The position numbers and the translations under genes are program-made. Below, one piece after another: positions 33,521 to 42,468 of a stretch of 64,000 nucleotides of DNA. The notes beneath the pieces were generated by a model, which saw nothing but the letters and a program-made list of their open reading frames with translations, was not told where the DNA came from and did no database searches. The stretch comes from Alphaproteobacteria bacterium (lineage in GTDB: Bacteria > Pseudomonadota > Alphaproteobacteria > GCA-2731375). The stretch lies in NCBI GenBank assembly GCA_016776605.1, contig JADHTB010000019.1, positions 1-64,000 on the forward strand, read 5' to 3'. Positions within the stretch are counted from its first letter, which is position 1. Each line of letters starts with the position of its first letter.

Positions 33521-34777
33521 TCAACGCGATATATCCGGCGGCAAAATATAAGCCGAGGTTGAAAGCACCATCTCGGGCACCGGCTCCGCGCGGAAAATAC
33601 TTCGCAGATGAACTTCGTCAGGACCGTCGCCAATTCGAAACGCCCGTGACCAGGCGAAGGCGTCGGCCACGGGGGTGCCATCGTAACCGCCCATGGCGCC
33701 GAACACCTGAACAGCACGATCGGCGATGCGAAAATAGCCTTGCGCTATTGCGACCTTGAGAATGGACAAGTCGCGGTAGGCCGATTTTTCACCCTCGATG
33801 TCGACTTGGGCGGCGACTTTGCGTAACAACAAACGCATCTGTTCAGTCTCCACTCTCGAGTGGGCGATGGCGTATTGCACCGTGTCATAGCCAACCAGGG
33901 GGCGGCCAAATGCTTGTCGCTCCAATGCCCGGGCATACATCAACTCAATCAATAATTCGCATTGGCCGACCGCCCGCATGGAGTGATGCAAACGTGCCGG
34001 AGCCAAGCGGGCTTGAGAGACGGCGAAGCCCTCGCCTTCTTCGCCCAGCAGATTTTCTTTCGGCACGCGGACCTGATCGAAATTGATTTCGGAAGCGGGA
34101 CCGTTCGGCTCGGAATATCCGAAAAATGAGTTAGCGGCGCCGACCGTCACCCCGGTTGCGTCGCGCGGGACAAGGATGACGCTATGCTGCCGGTTTGGGC
34201 CGGCATCGGGATTGCTGACGCCAAGAAAAAGGTAAAATCGGCAGCGTTCATGGCCACCACCGGTGATGTACCATTTGAGACCGTCAACGATATAGTCGTC
34301 GCCATCGCGGGTTATCGTGGCCGCAATATTTTTTGCGTCTGAAGACGCTGTCGCGGGCTCGGTCATGGCGAAGGCGGACTGGCATTCGCCATCCAGCAAC
34401 GGCTGCAACCATTTTTCCTTTTGTTGCTCGTTGGCGTAGCGCTGCAAGGCCACCATATTTGGCACATCCGGCCATTGGCAATTAAAGGCTTTTGACGACC
34501 AAAGGACTCGGCCCAGAAATTCGGCGATCAACGAATAATCAAGATTACTCATCGGCAATCCCGGTTGGTGGTCGGCTAGTTCTGTTTGTGCCAAATTCCA
34601 AAGCCCTTGGGATTTGGCTTTCGCGCGCATTTGATCTAGGAAAGGTGGATCCAGATCACCATCCTGTTTGACGCTGCGGATCATCTCGCGGTTTCGCGGC
34701 AGTATGTCTTGTTCAAAAAACTGTCGAACCTGATCTAGGACTGTATAAGCCTTGGGCGATAATGATAGATCCATCAT
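33521..34777 (-). CDS. Acyl-CoA dehydrogenase family protein
   Basis: The 418-residue enzyme shows FAMTEPATASSDAKNIAATI, the GGHERCRFYLFLGVSN stretch and a C-terminal AVQVFGAMGGYDGTPVADAFAWSRAFRIGDGPDEVHLRSI, which fits the acyl-CoA dehydrogenase family of larger members (ACAD10/11-like). AAGGGAG lies five bases before ATG 34777, better supported than the open extension to 34858. It is convergent with the flavin hydroxylase gene and divergent from the GMC oxidoreductase gene across about 245 bases. Confidence 0.92.
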   Translation of the reverse strand: MMDLSLSPKAYTVLDQVRQFFEQDILPRNREMIRSVKQDGDLDPPFLDQMRAKAKSQGLWNLAQTELADHQPGLPMSNLDYSLIAEFLGRVLWSSKAFNCQWPDVPNMVALQRYANEQQKEKWLQPLLDGECQSAFAMTEPATASSDAKNIAATITRDGDDYIVDGLKWYITGGGHERCRFYLFLGVSNPDAGPNRQHSVILVPRDATGVTVGAANSFFGYSEPNGPASEINFDQVRVPKENLLGEEGEGFAVSQARLAPARLHHSMRAVGQCELLIELMYARALERQAFGRPLVGYDTVQYAIAHSRVETEQMRLLLRKVAAQVDIEGEKSAYRDLSILKVAIAQGYFRIADRAVQVFGAMGGYDGTPVADAFAWSRAFRIGDGPDEVHLRSIFRAEPVPEMVLSTSAYILPPDISR

Positions 34778-35022
34778 GTAGCTCCCTTCAGAACAACGTA
34801 GAAAATATTCCTGAATCCTCCTAACCACCTGGCCCGACTTGGTCAACGAGCATGACAATTTTTTCGGTTAGGCGCCGACGTCGTGCTCCCGATAATTTGT
34901 TCGGTGACGTTGGCGCTGGTTGGTTTGGGTAAACATCCATAGGGTGGTGAATGTTTTCCAACGCGAGGCATTTCGATTGACGGCTGTGAGCATCAATCAC
35001 CGAACGGCAAGGGAATCTTGAG

Positions 35023-36642
35023 ATGGATACATTCGACTACGTGGTGGTGGGGGCCGGCGCCGCCGGGTGTGTGCTGGCCAATCGCCTGACGGAAGATGAT
35101 GCGGCGAGTGTCTGCGTGCTCGAGGCCGGCGGGAAAGACCACCACCCCTTTATTTCCATTCCAGCCGGGTTTGTCAAAACGCTCTATAGCGACCGTTTTG
35201 TCTGGCCGTTTGTGACCGAGCCCTCGGCCGCGCTTGATGGGCGCACGGTCGCGATCCCGCAAGGCAGGGTGCTGGGCGGGTCCAGTTCGATCAACGGCAT
35301 GGTGTACAACCGTGGCCAGGTCGCGGACTTCGACATCTGGGCGCAGATGGGCAATCGCGGTTGGGGGTTCGACGGCCTGCTGCCTTATTTCAAGCGTTCC
35401 GAACAGCGCATCGGTCCCGGGGACGACCACTACCGCGGGCGCACCGGGGAATTACCCATTACCGACATCGATTGGATCAACCCGCTGGCCGAGGCCTTCC
35501 TTGCCGCCGCCGAGGGTATGGGTATTCCGCGCCGGCAAGACTACAACGCGGGCTACCAGTTCGGCGCCGGATACTTTCAGCGTTACATCCACAAGGGCAG
35601 GCGGGTCAGCGCTGCCGACGCGTTTCTGCGGCCCGCCTTGCGTCGGCGTTCGACGTCATTGCGCACCGGCGCCCATGTCGTGGAACTGGTAATGGATGGG
35701 CGCAAAGCGACCGGTGTGCGTTACCGCGATGCAGGGGGCGGCGAGCATGTGGTGCATGCCCGGCGCGAGGTACTGTTAAGCGCCGGCGCGATAAACTCGC
35801 CCAAGCTGTTGCAGCTTTCGGGCATCGGGCCGGCGGGGCTGCTGAATGATCTCGGGGTGCCCATGGTGGCCCCGCTGACCGGGGTTGGGGAGAATTTGCG
35901 CGACCATTATTCGGTGCGCATGGTGGCGCGCGCACGCAATGTGCTGACCATTAACGAATATGCACGCTGGCCCCGGTTGCCATTGGAAATTGCAAAATGG
36001 TTAAGCGGAAAGCCCAGCGTGCTGGCGATCTGCCCAACCATTGCCTACGTACACGGCAAGTCCCATCCGGATCTTGAAGAGAGTGACCTGCGGATTTTGT
36101 TCACGCCCGGAAGTTACAAAGACGGGCGCATCTATGTCCTCGACGACTACCCGGGCATGACCTGTGGTGCGGCCCAGCCGCGCCCGGAAAGCACCGGCTA
36201 TGTGCGCGCCTGCTCGCGCAACCCCCTCGATGCGCCCATGGTGCAGCCAAACTACCTTGCCGCGGAAACGGACCGGCGTATTACCCTGGCGGGATTGCGG
36301 CTGGCCCGTGAATTGCTAAACAGCCCCGAACTCGCGCCGTATTTTGACTGTGAAACCCTGCCCGGATCCGAGGTGAGCAGCGATGATGAGCTGCTGGATT
36401 TTGCGCGCAGGCGCGGCAACACCGGTTATCATCTGGTGGGCACATGCAGCATGGGACAGGCGGCGGACAGAGGTGCCGTCGTGGACGATGAACTGCGGGT
36501 TCACGGTGTGCAGAACCTGCGTGTCATCGACGCCTCGGTGATGCCCATGCTCCCCTCGGCCAACACGTTTGCCGCCACGTTGGCGATTGCAGAAAAGGGC
36601 GCCGACATGGTTCGAGGCCGCAACGCGGCTGCCACGTCATGA
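35023..36642 (+). CDS. GMC-family oxidoreductase, choline dehydrogenase-like
   Basis: The 539-residue flavoprotein oxidises a primary or secondary alcohol. The ADP-binding motif VVVGAGAAGCVLANRL, the PRGRVLGGSSSINGMVYNRG-type segment (here IPQGRVLGGSSSINGM), the RREVLLSAGAINSPKLLQLSGIGP signature and the C-terminal GTCSMG and LRVIDASVMPMLPSANT are present. AAGGGAA precedes ATG 35023. The text has a more GC-rich codon style (runs of GCG/CGC) than neighbours, and the gene is bounded downstream by a cluster of repeats, hinting at separate acquisition. Electron acceptor and substrate are unknown. Confidence 0.92.
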   Translation: MDTFDYVVVGAGAAGCVLANRLTEDDAASVCVLEAGGKDHHPFISIPAGFVKTLYSDRFVWPFVTEPSAALDGRTVAIPQGRVLGGSSSINGMVYNRGQVADFDIWAQMGNRGWGFDGLLPYFKRSEQRIGPGDDHYRGRTGELPITDIDWINPLAEAFLAAAEGMGIPRRQDYNAGYQFGAGYFQRYIHKGRRVSAADAFLRPALRRRSTSLRTGAHVVELVMDGRKATGVRYRDAGGGEHVVHARREVLLSAGAINSPKLLQLSGIGPAGLLNDLGVPMVAPLTGVGENLRDHYSVRMVARARNVLTINEYARWPRLPLEIAKWLSGKPSVLAICPTIAYVHGKSHPDLEESDLRILFTPGSYKDGRIYVLDDYPGMTCGAAQPRPESTGYVRACSRNPLDAPMVQPNYLAAETDRRITLAGLRLARELLNSPELAPYFDCETLPGSEVSSDDELLDFARRRGNTGYHLVGTCSMGQAADRGAVVDDELRVHGVQNLRVIDASVMPMLPSANTFAATLAIAEKGADMVRGRNAAATS

Positions 36643-36649
36643 GCGCACC

Positions 36650-36673
36650 TAGAATATCTCGGAAATACTCTAG
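36650..36673 (-). repeat. Short TAGAGC-end repeat, copy S4 (diverged)
   Basis: Read on the minus strand it is TAGAGTATTTCC followed by GAGATATTCTAGG, a diverged relative of S1 to S3. It abuts and shares the TAG with the full copy D, forming a composite repeat cluster. Confidence 0.5.
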
Positions 36674-36773
36674 AGCGCATTCGAAGAAAATGCGCTCAGA
36701 CTCTTAAAAATAGAGAAATTGAACCAATCACTTAAGTCGCGAGAGCGACTCCAATTAATTGAAAATTGCTCTA
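36671..36773 (+). repeat. 103-bp two-hairpin intergenic repeat, copy D
   Basis: It belongs to the second subtype: first stem GAGCGCATT with AATGCGCTC around CGAAGAA, linker CAGACTCTTAAAAATAGAG, then a second stem with centre GTCGCGAGAGCGAC and the right end AATTGCTCTA. It lies between the GMC oxidoreductase and the convergent Nudix gene. Confidence 0.93.
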
Positions 36774-36810
36774 TTGCAAGAGGCCGGCAATGGGGCGCCA
36801 TCAAATGGTT

Positions 36811-36833
36811 CAGAATACCCCGGAACGGCTCTA
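36811..36833 (-). repeat. Short TAGAGC-end repeat, copy S3
   Basis: On the minus strand it reads TAGAGCCG followed by TTCCGGGGTATTCTG. Its TAG is the stop codon of the Nudix gene. Together with S4 and copy D it makes a 184-bp composite. Confidence 0.7.
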
Positions 36834-37661
36834 ATCCGCGGCTTCCAGGACGGTGACCTTGGCGCCGCCATCCTCGACCAGGAACAGGCTGCCAGGATAG
36901 CCGGCTTCGACCGGAATTCTCAAGGTTCGCCCCTTGGGGTGGTCCACGGGCTCTGGCTGCACGGTGACGACTGACGTGGCGCGGGCGGTCGCCATGGCTT
37001 CATCCACCGTCTTGTGTTGGGCAAGCTTCAGCAAATTCATCCGGGTTGGAAAAACCACCGTGCGTTTGCCTGACTCCGCGTCCGCCACGGCCCCCTCGGG
37101 CCGTAGCCATTCGGAATCCGTGGATTCGGAGCCGTCATGCAATGCCACATGATCCACCGGCGCGCGGGCCACGAAGAACTGGGTATCAAAAACCTTGGGC
37201 ACGATGCGCGGGGTGATCCAATGGGCAAAATGCACCATTTTGTCCAGCGCCAGGATCAGCCCCTCGGTGCGGCAGACATCGGCCATGGTAATCCTGCCAG
37301 CTGCCAGGTCAGCCCGCCAGCGGGCCTCGATACCCGCCAATTGATCGGCACCGATCAATGCGTCGCTATCCTTGTTGGTGGCCAGTAGAACGCCGCATTC
37401 TTCAAACGCCTCGCGCACCGCGGCGACGTGGTGGGCCAAGTTCCCCTCGTCCATGTCCTCGGCGCCGCGGCTGTATTGCCGCGCATCAATATCTTCGGGA
37501 TCGACTTTGCCGCCGGGAAAGACCAGGGCGCCGGAAAAGGAGTCAATTTTGTGGTGGCGCACCACCATGAACACCTCCAAGCCTTCTGCGCCATCGCGGA
37601 TCAGCAGGACAGTGGAGGCGGCAATCGTCGGCTTTTCGGTGTCTCTCACGTTCACTCGCAT
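36831..37661 (-). CDS. Nudix hydrolase, NUDT19-like with inserted Nudix box
   Basis: The 276-residue protein hydrolyses a nucleoside-diphosphate-linked substrate, perhaps a CoA species. The Nudix box is split: PGGKVDPEDID is followed by an insert of about 20 residues, then AAVREAFEECGVLLA carrying the metal-binding Glu residues. This insert and the later MVHFAHWITPRIVPKVFDTQFFVA stretch are seen in the NUDT19/RP2 branch. Its TAG stop is supplied by short repeat S3. It is divergent from the D-lactate dehydrogenase gene. Confidence 0.88.
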   Translation of the reverse strand: MRVNVRDTEKPTIAASTVLLIRDGAEGLEVFMVVRHHKIDSFSGALVFPGGKVDPEDIDARQYSRGAEDMDEGNLAHHVAAVREAFEECGVLLATNKDSDALIGADQLAGIEARWRADLAAGRITMADVCRTEGLILALDKMVHFAHWITPRIVPKVFDTQFFVARAPVDHVALHDGSESTDSEWLRPEGAVADAESGKRTVVFPTRMNLLKLAQHKTVDEAMATARATSVVTVQPEPVDHPKGRTLRIPVEAGYPGSLFLVEDGGAKVTVLEAAD

Positions 37662-37773
37662 TCATTTTTATTGGCTATCCTGCCTGCCTTGTAACACATA
37701 TTTCGCGGCTGGGCGCTGGTATCACAAGCATGGTTATGTCATTTTGGCAGGCCAACTTAATAGGATGCCCGCC

Positions 37774-39195
37774 ATGAGCCTTGCCACTGAATCCAAGCGC
37801 GAAGCCAAAAGCAATTCGGGGCTTTCAGAAGTCCTGCAGCAGGAACTGAGCGCACTGCTTGGCGATCGTTTCACCATCGCCATGTCGGTGCGTGAACATC
37901 ACGGCAAGGGCGAGGCCTATCATCCGTCCGCCCCGCCCGACGGGGTGGCCTATGCCAACACCACGGAAGAGGTCTCGGCCATCGTCAAAGCCTGCGCCGC
38001 CCATGGCACGCCGGTAATCCCCTATGGCACCGGCACCGCCCTGGAAGGCCATACCCTGGCCCTGCATGGCGGCGTTAGCCTGGATCTTAGCGGCATGGAT
38101 CAAATTATCCGGGTCAGCCCGGAGGATCTGGATTGCACGGTGCAGGCGGGCGTCACCCGTAACACATTGAACGAATACCTGCGCGATACGGGGCTGTTTT
38201 TCCCCGTTGATCCCGGTGCCGACGCCTCGCTTGGCGGCATGGCCGCAACCCGGGCCAGCGGCACCACCACCGTGCGCTATGGCGCCATGCGCGAGAACGT
38301 GCTGGCCCTGACCGTCGTGCTGGCCGATGGCCGGGTCATCCAGACCGCCCGGCGGGCCCGCAAATCCTCGGCCGGGTATGACCTGACGCGGCTGTTCGTT
38401 GGCTCCGAAGGCACCCTTGGCGTTATTACCGAGGTCACCCTGCGCCTCTTTGGCATCCCCGAGGCAACCCGGGCGGCGGTTTGCTCGTTTCCCTCGCTGG
38501 AAGCCGCCGTCAACACGGTGATCGCCATCGTGCAATGCGGTATCCCCATTGCCCGCTGCGAGTTACTGGATAAAACCGGTATGAAGATGATTTGCGACTA
38601 CGGCAAGCTGGATGATTACACCATCGGCGATACCCTGTTCATGGAGTTCCAGGGCAGCGAGGCCTCGGTCGCGGAACAGGCTGAAATGACCCAGGCCATC
38701 GCGGCGGATTTTGGCGCCGGCGATTTTAAGTGGGCTTCGAAACCGGAAGACCGCAACAAATTGTGGGAAGCACGGCACAATGGCCATTACGCGATCCTGG
38801 CCGCTAAAAAACCGGAACAACATGTCATGGCAACTGATGTCTGTGTGCCGGTCTCCCGTCTGGCCGACTGCATCATGGCCACCAAGGAAGACCTGGCTCA
38901 GAGTGGCCTGGTCTCACCCTTTGTCGGACATGCCGGCGACGGTAACTTCCATATGTCGATCATCGCCAACTATGACGATGCGGAGGAAAACCGCCTGGCC
39001 CATGAATTCCATGACCGTCTGGTGCGGCGCGCCCAGGATATGGAAGGCACCTGTACCGGCGAACACGGCATTGGTTCGGGCAAGATCGATTATCTGGAGG
39101 CTGAATTGGGTGATGCGGTCGATGTCATGCGTGCCGTGAAACGGGCCCTGGATCCGGACAACATCATGAATCCGGGCAAAATGCTGCGTATGTAA
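37774..39195 (+). CDS. FAD-linked D-lactate dehydrogenase (cytochrome type)
   Basis: A 473-residue FAD_binding_4/FAD-oxidase C protein. The FAD domain covers residues about 45-225 (VIPYGTGTALEGHTLALHGG; DPGADASLGGMAATRASGT), and the C-terminal domain carries the metal/substrate site GHAGDGNFHMS and CTGEHGIGSGK. Architecture and length match mitochondrial-type D-lactate dehydrogenase (LDHD) and glycolate oxidase relatives. ATG 37774 has AGGA eight bases upstream; the open frame further upstream overlaps the divergent Nudix gene and is not used. It is followed 29 bases later by a BisC-like gene. Confidence 0.92.
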   Translation: MSLATESKREAKSNSGLSEVLQQELSALLGDRFTIAMSVREHHGKGEAYHPSAPPDGVAYANTTEEVSAIVKACAAHGTPVIPYGTGTALEGHTLALHGGVSLDLSGMDQIIRVSPEDLDCTVQAGVTRNTLNEYLRDTGLFFPVDPGADASLGGMAATRASGTTTVRYGAMRENVLALTVVLADGRVIQTARRARKSSAGYDLTRLFVGSEGTLGVITEVTLRLFGIPEATRAAVCSFPSLEAAVNTVIAIVQCGIPIARCELLDKTGMKMICDYGKLDDYTIGDTLFMEFQGSEASVAEQAEMTQAIAADFGAGDFKWASKPEDRNKLWEARHNGHYAILAAKKPEQHVMATDVCVPVSRLADCIMATKEDLAQSGLVSPFVGHAGDGNFHMSIIANYDDAEENRLAHEFHDRLVRRAQDMEGTCTGEHGIGSGKIDYLEAELGDAVDVMRAVKRALDPDNIMNPGKMLRM

Positions 39196-39224
39196 CGCGT
39201 CTGTAAAGGAACTTGGGAAAAAGC

Positions 39225-41561
39225 GTGAACGAACAACGGGGCTCTTCGAACCACTACACCGCAACCAACTGGGGCACCTATCATCCCGAACGCGACGCCC
39301 AGGGCAGGTTGCGCTTGCGCGCCGTGGCGGACGATCCAGATCCCTCGCCCATCGGTCGCTCCCTGGCCGATGCGGTGGATGACCATCTGCGTATCGAACA
39401 GCCCATGGTACGGGCCGGCTGGCTGGACAATGGCCCCGGCCCTTGCGGGGTAGATGGCGGCAAGCGCGGTGGAGAGCCCTTTGTGCCGGTATCCTGGGAC
39501 ACGGCCTTTGAACTGGTGGCGGGCGAGATCGACCGGGTGCGGCAAAGCCACGGCAATCAGGCGATTTACGCCGGCTCTTACGGTTGGGCCAGCGCCGGAC
39601 GCTTCCATAATTGTCAGGCCCAGTTGGGGCGATTTTTGAACCTGACGGGCGGTTTTACCCGTTCAGTCAATACATACAGCCTGGCCGCCGCCGAGGTTCT
39701 ATTGCCCTATGTGGTGGGCCAATTGGTGCCGCTGCAAAATGCTCATCACAGCTGGCCCGTGATCGCCGAACATACCGAGTTGATGGTGATGTTCGGTGGC
39801 ATCCCGTTGAAAAATGCCCAGGTGGATTCGGGCGGCGTGGTCAAGCACAGTGCGGCCGAGGGCTTGCGCGCCTGCCGCGCGGCCGGGGTGGAATTCGTCA
39901 ATATCGGCCCGGTCCGCGGCGACGCCGCCGATTTCCTGAGCGCTGAATGGCTGCAACCACGGCCCGGCACGGACGTTGCCTTGATGCTGGCTCTGGCCCA
40001 TACCCTGATCAGCGAAGATCTGCATGACCCGGATTTCCTCGCCAAATACTGCGTTGGTTTTGCTCGTTTCCTGCCCTATTTGATGGGCCAGGGCGATGGT
40101 CAGGTCAAGGATGCCGATTGGGCCGCTGGGATCGTCGATCTGCCGGCGGCGCAGATCAGGGCGCTGGCCCGGCGCATGGCCAGCAAGCGGACATTGATAA
40201 ATATTGCCTGGTCCCTGCAGCGGGCTGAACATGGCGAGCAGCCCTATTGGATGGTCGTTACCCTGGCTGCGATTTTAGGTCAGATCGGCTTGCCCGGCGG
40301 CGGTTTCGCCCTGGGATATGGCGCCGTCGCCCCCATGGGGCGGCATACCATTCCAGCCCCTTGGGCGACTTTGAACAAAGGCCGCAATAATGTCGGGGAT
40401 TTTATCCCCGTGGCCCGCATATCAGATCTGTTGCTGAACCCCGGCGCCAGCATCGATTACAACGGCCAACGCCTGACTTATCCTGATATCCGCATGGTTT
40501 ATTGGGTGGGCGGCAATCCCTTTCACCACCATCAGGACATCAACCGCCTGTTGGCGGCCTGGCAGCGACCGGACACGGTGGTGGTGCACGAACCCTGGTG
40601 GAACGCCATGGCGCGTCATGCCGATATCGTGCTGCCGGCAACCACAGTGCTGGAACGCAACGATATCGCTGGCTCGTTCCGGGATGGCGGCACCCTGGTG
40701 GCGAACCGCCAGGCCATGCCGACGGTGGGTCAATCGCGCCATGATCATGAAATATTTTGCGGCCTGGCCGAAAAAATGGGTCTGCTCGAAGCCTTCACCG
40801 AGGGCCGGGACGAGATGGATTGGCTGCGCCATCTATACGATCTATCGCGCCAGCGGGCGGCCAAGGCCGGCCATGAAATGCCAGATTTCGACCAGTTCTG
40901 GGAGGCCGGCAAGGTGGAACTGTCGCCGCCTGAAGAACCCAATATCTTCCTGGCCGGCTTTCGCGCCGACCCACTGGCCGAACCCTTGCGCACGCCAAGC
41001 GGCAAGTTGGAGATCTGGTCGGAAAGCATTGCCGCCTTTGACTATGCGGACTGTCCGGGCCATCCGCTCTGGCTGGAACCGAAAGAATGGCTGGGCGCCG
41101 AACGGGCCAAAACCTATCCCCTGCATCTGGTGTCAAACCAGCCCGTCACCCGCCTGCACAGCCAGCTGGACAACGGCGTGGTATCGCGCGAGGCCAAGAT
41201 CGCGGAGCGGGAGGCGGTGACCATCCATCCCGATGATGCCGCCGCCCGGAATATCAAGAGCGGCGACGTGGTGCGTCTGTTCAATGACCGGGGCCAATGT
41301 CTGGCCGGCGCTCTGGTCAGCGATGCGGTACGCCCCCGCACCGTGCAATTGCCCACCGGTGCCTGGTACGATCCGGAAGTGCCGGGGCAGGCCGGCAGCC
41401 TCGACAAGCATGGCAACGCCAACATGTTGACCCGCGATGTGGGCACCTCACGTCTAGCCCAGGGTCCCTCCGCTCAATCCTGTCTGGTGGAAATCGAGAC
41501 CTATCAAGGCAGCCCGCCCCCGGTGACCGCCTTTACCCCGCCGCCGATCCGGAAAACGTAG
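39225..41561 (+). CDS. BisC/DMSO-reductase-type molybdoenzyme
   Basis: The 778-residue protein belongs to the DMSO/TMAO/biotin-sulfoxide reductase group. The molybdenum-ligand region GSYGWASAGRFHNCQAQLGRF matches the YGW(K/A)SxGR(L/F)H motif with Ser as ligand. No N-terminal iron-sulfur motif and no Tat signal are present, as in cytoplasmic BisC. GTG 39225 with GGGA seven bases upstream is preferred; TTG 39213 also keeps the frame open. The TAG stop (41559-41561) is the first three bases of repeat copy E. It may reduce sulfoxides such as methionine or biotin sulfoxide. Confidence 0.92.
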   Translation: MNEQRGSSNHYTATNWGTYHPERDAQGRLRLRAVADDPDPSPIGRSLADAVDDHLRIEQPMVRAGWLDNGPGPCGVDGGKRGGEPFVPVSWDTAFELVAGEIDRVRQSHGNQAIYAGSYGWASAGRFHNCQAQLGRFLNLTGGFTRSVNTYSLAAAEVLLPYVVGQLVPLQNAHHSWPVIAEHTELMVMFGGIPLKNAQVDSGGVVKHSAAEGLRACRAAGVEFVNIGPVRGDAADFLSAEWLQPRPGTDVALMLALAHTLISEDLHDPDFLAKYCVGFARFLPYLMGQGDGQVKDADWAAGIVDLPAAQIRALARRMASKRTLINIAWSLQRAEHGEQPYWMVVTLAAILGQIGLPGGGFALGYGAVAPMGRHTIPAPWATLNKGRNNVGDFIPVARISDLLLNPGASIDYNGQRLTYPDIRMVYWVGGNPFHHHQDINRLLAAWQRPDTVVVHEPWWNAMARHADIVLPATTVLERNDIAGSFRDGGTLVANRQAMPTVGQSRHDHEIFCGLAEKMGLLEAFTEGRDEMDWLRHLYDLSRQRAAKAGHEMPDFDQFWEAGKVELSPPEEPNIFLAGFRADPLAEPLRTPSGKLEIWSESIAAFDYADCPGHPLWLEPKEWLGAERAKTYPLHLVSNQPVTRLHSQLDNGVVSREAKIAEREAVTIHPDDAAARNIKSGDVVRLFNDRGQCLAGALVSDAVRPRTVQLPTGAWYDPEVPGQAGSLDKHGNANMLTRDVGTSRLAQGPSAQSCLVEIETYQGSPPPVTAFTPPPIRKT

Positions 41562-41661
41562 AGCAATTCCAAATTAATGAAAATCACGAAGCGATTCTAA
41601 GTAATTGGAAAGATTGCTCTATTTTTAAGAGTCTGGGCGCATTTTCTTCGAATGCACTCTA
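41559..41661 (-). repeat. 103-bp two-hairpin intergenic repeat, copy E
   Basis: It is inverted relative to A, B and D and belongs to the subtype of copy D (GCATTCGAAG in the first stem). One end supplies the TAG stop of the plus-strand BisC-like gene and the other the TAG stop of the minus-strand hydrolase gene, so the element exactly spans the gap between two convergent genes. Confidence 0.95.
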
Positions 41662-42447
41662 AGTTGTCAGGCTGACCGCCAGCCAATCGCTGCAGGCGCT
41701 GGCGATCGCGCGCCAATCATCTTCCAACAGCAGCATGTGGCCCATGTCCTCGAACTCCAGGTAAGTCGCCAGATCGCGGTATTTGTCGGCGACATTGCGG
41801 GCGGTGGCCGGCGAGATGACCCGGTCACGGCCGCCGGAAATGACCAGCACCGGACAATCCACGTTCACCGCGTTGACGTAAGAGGCCCGGCCCAGATCGA
41901 ACATCCAGAACAGACTTTCGAACAGCGCCCGGCCGGATTCGGGAACAAATTGCGCGAAGATTTCCCTTTGGCGGGCCAACGGCAGGCAATTCAGCGAATT
42001 CTCCGCCGCTATTTCGAACGCCGCATTCAGGGTTTGGTCCCAGAACGGCCCCACGGACATCAGCCCCATGGCGGCGGCAATCTCATTCTCCGAAGCCGGT
42101 AGCAGGCCCCATGGCGGCGCCGGTGTCAGCAGTATCATGGCCCGTGCCAGGCCCTTGGCCGCCAATAATTGCGCCAACAGGCCGCCCATGGAATGACCTA
42201 ACAAAACCGGTGGCCGTTCCAGACCCTTGATAATATCGCTCAAATCCGAGACGTAGTCGGCCAGCCCCGTCTGCGCCAGACGCGGATCCGCGGGCTGATC
42301 CCGGCCTTGGTTGTGATAACGTAGTTCGGGCGTCAGTACAATCCAGCCGGCGGCTTCGAAATGGCCGCGCAAATTGGCGAAACTCCAGGCCCCGCAAAAG
42401 GCGCCCGGCAGCATCATGATGGTCCCGTTCCCGCCGTCCTGGTTCAT
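41659..42447 (-). CDS. Alpha/beta hydrolase
   Basis: The 262-residue protein has the esterase-like nucleophile elbow LLGHSMGGLLAQL (Ser in GHSMG), an acid in SGGRDRVISP and a His in EDMGHMLLLED, giving a complete triad. The N-terminus MMLPGAFCGAWSFANLRGHFEAAGW supplies the oxyanion hole, as in the MenH/esterase group. Substrate unknown. It lies between direct copies E and F of the 103-bp repeat, and its TAG stop is formed by copy E. Confidence 0.92.
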   Translation of the reverse strand: MNQDGGNGTIMMLPGAFCGAWSFANLRGHFEAAGWIVLTPELRYHNQGRDQPADPRLAQTGLADYVSDLSDIIKGLERPPVLLGHSMGGLLAQLLAAKGLARAMILLTPAPPWGLLPASENEIAAAMGLMSVGPFWDQTLNAAFEIAAENSLNCLPLARQREIFAQFVPESGRALFESLFWMFDLGRASYVNAVNVDCPVLVISGGRDRVISPATARNVADKYRDLATYLEFEDMGHMLLLEDDWRAIASACSDWLAVSLTT

Positions 42448-42468
42448 GCTTGGCTCATGCCTGGGTCC

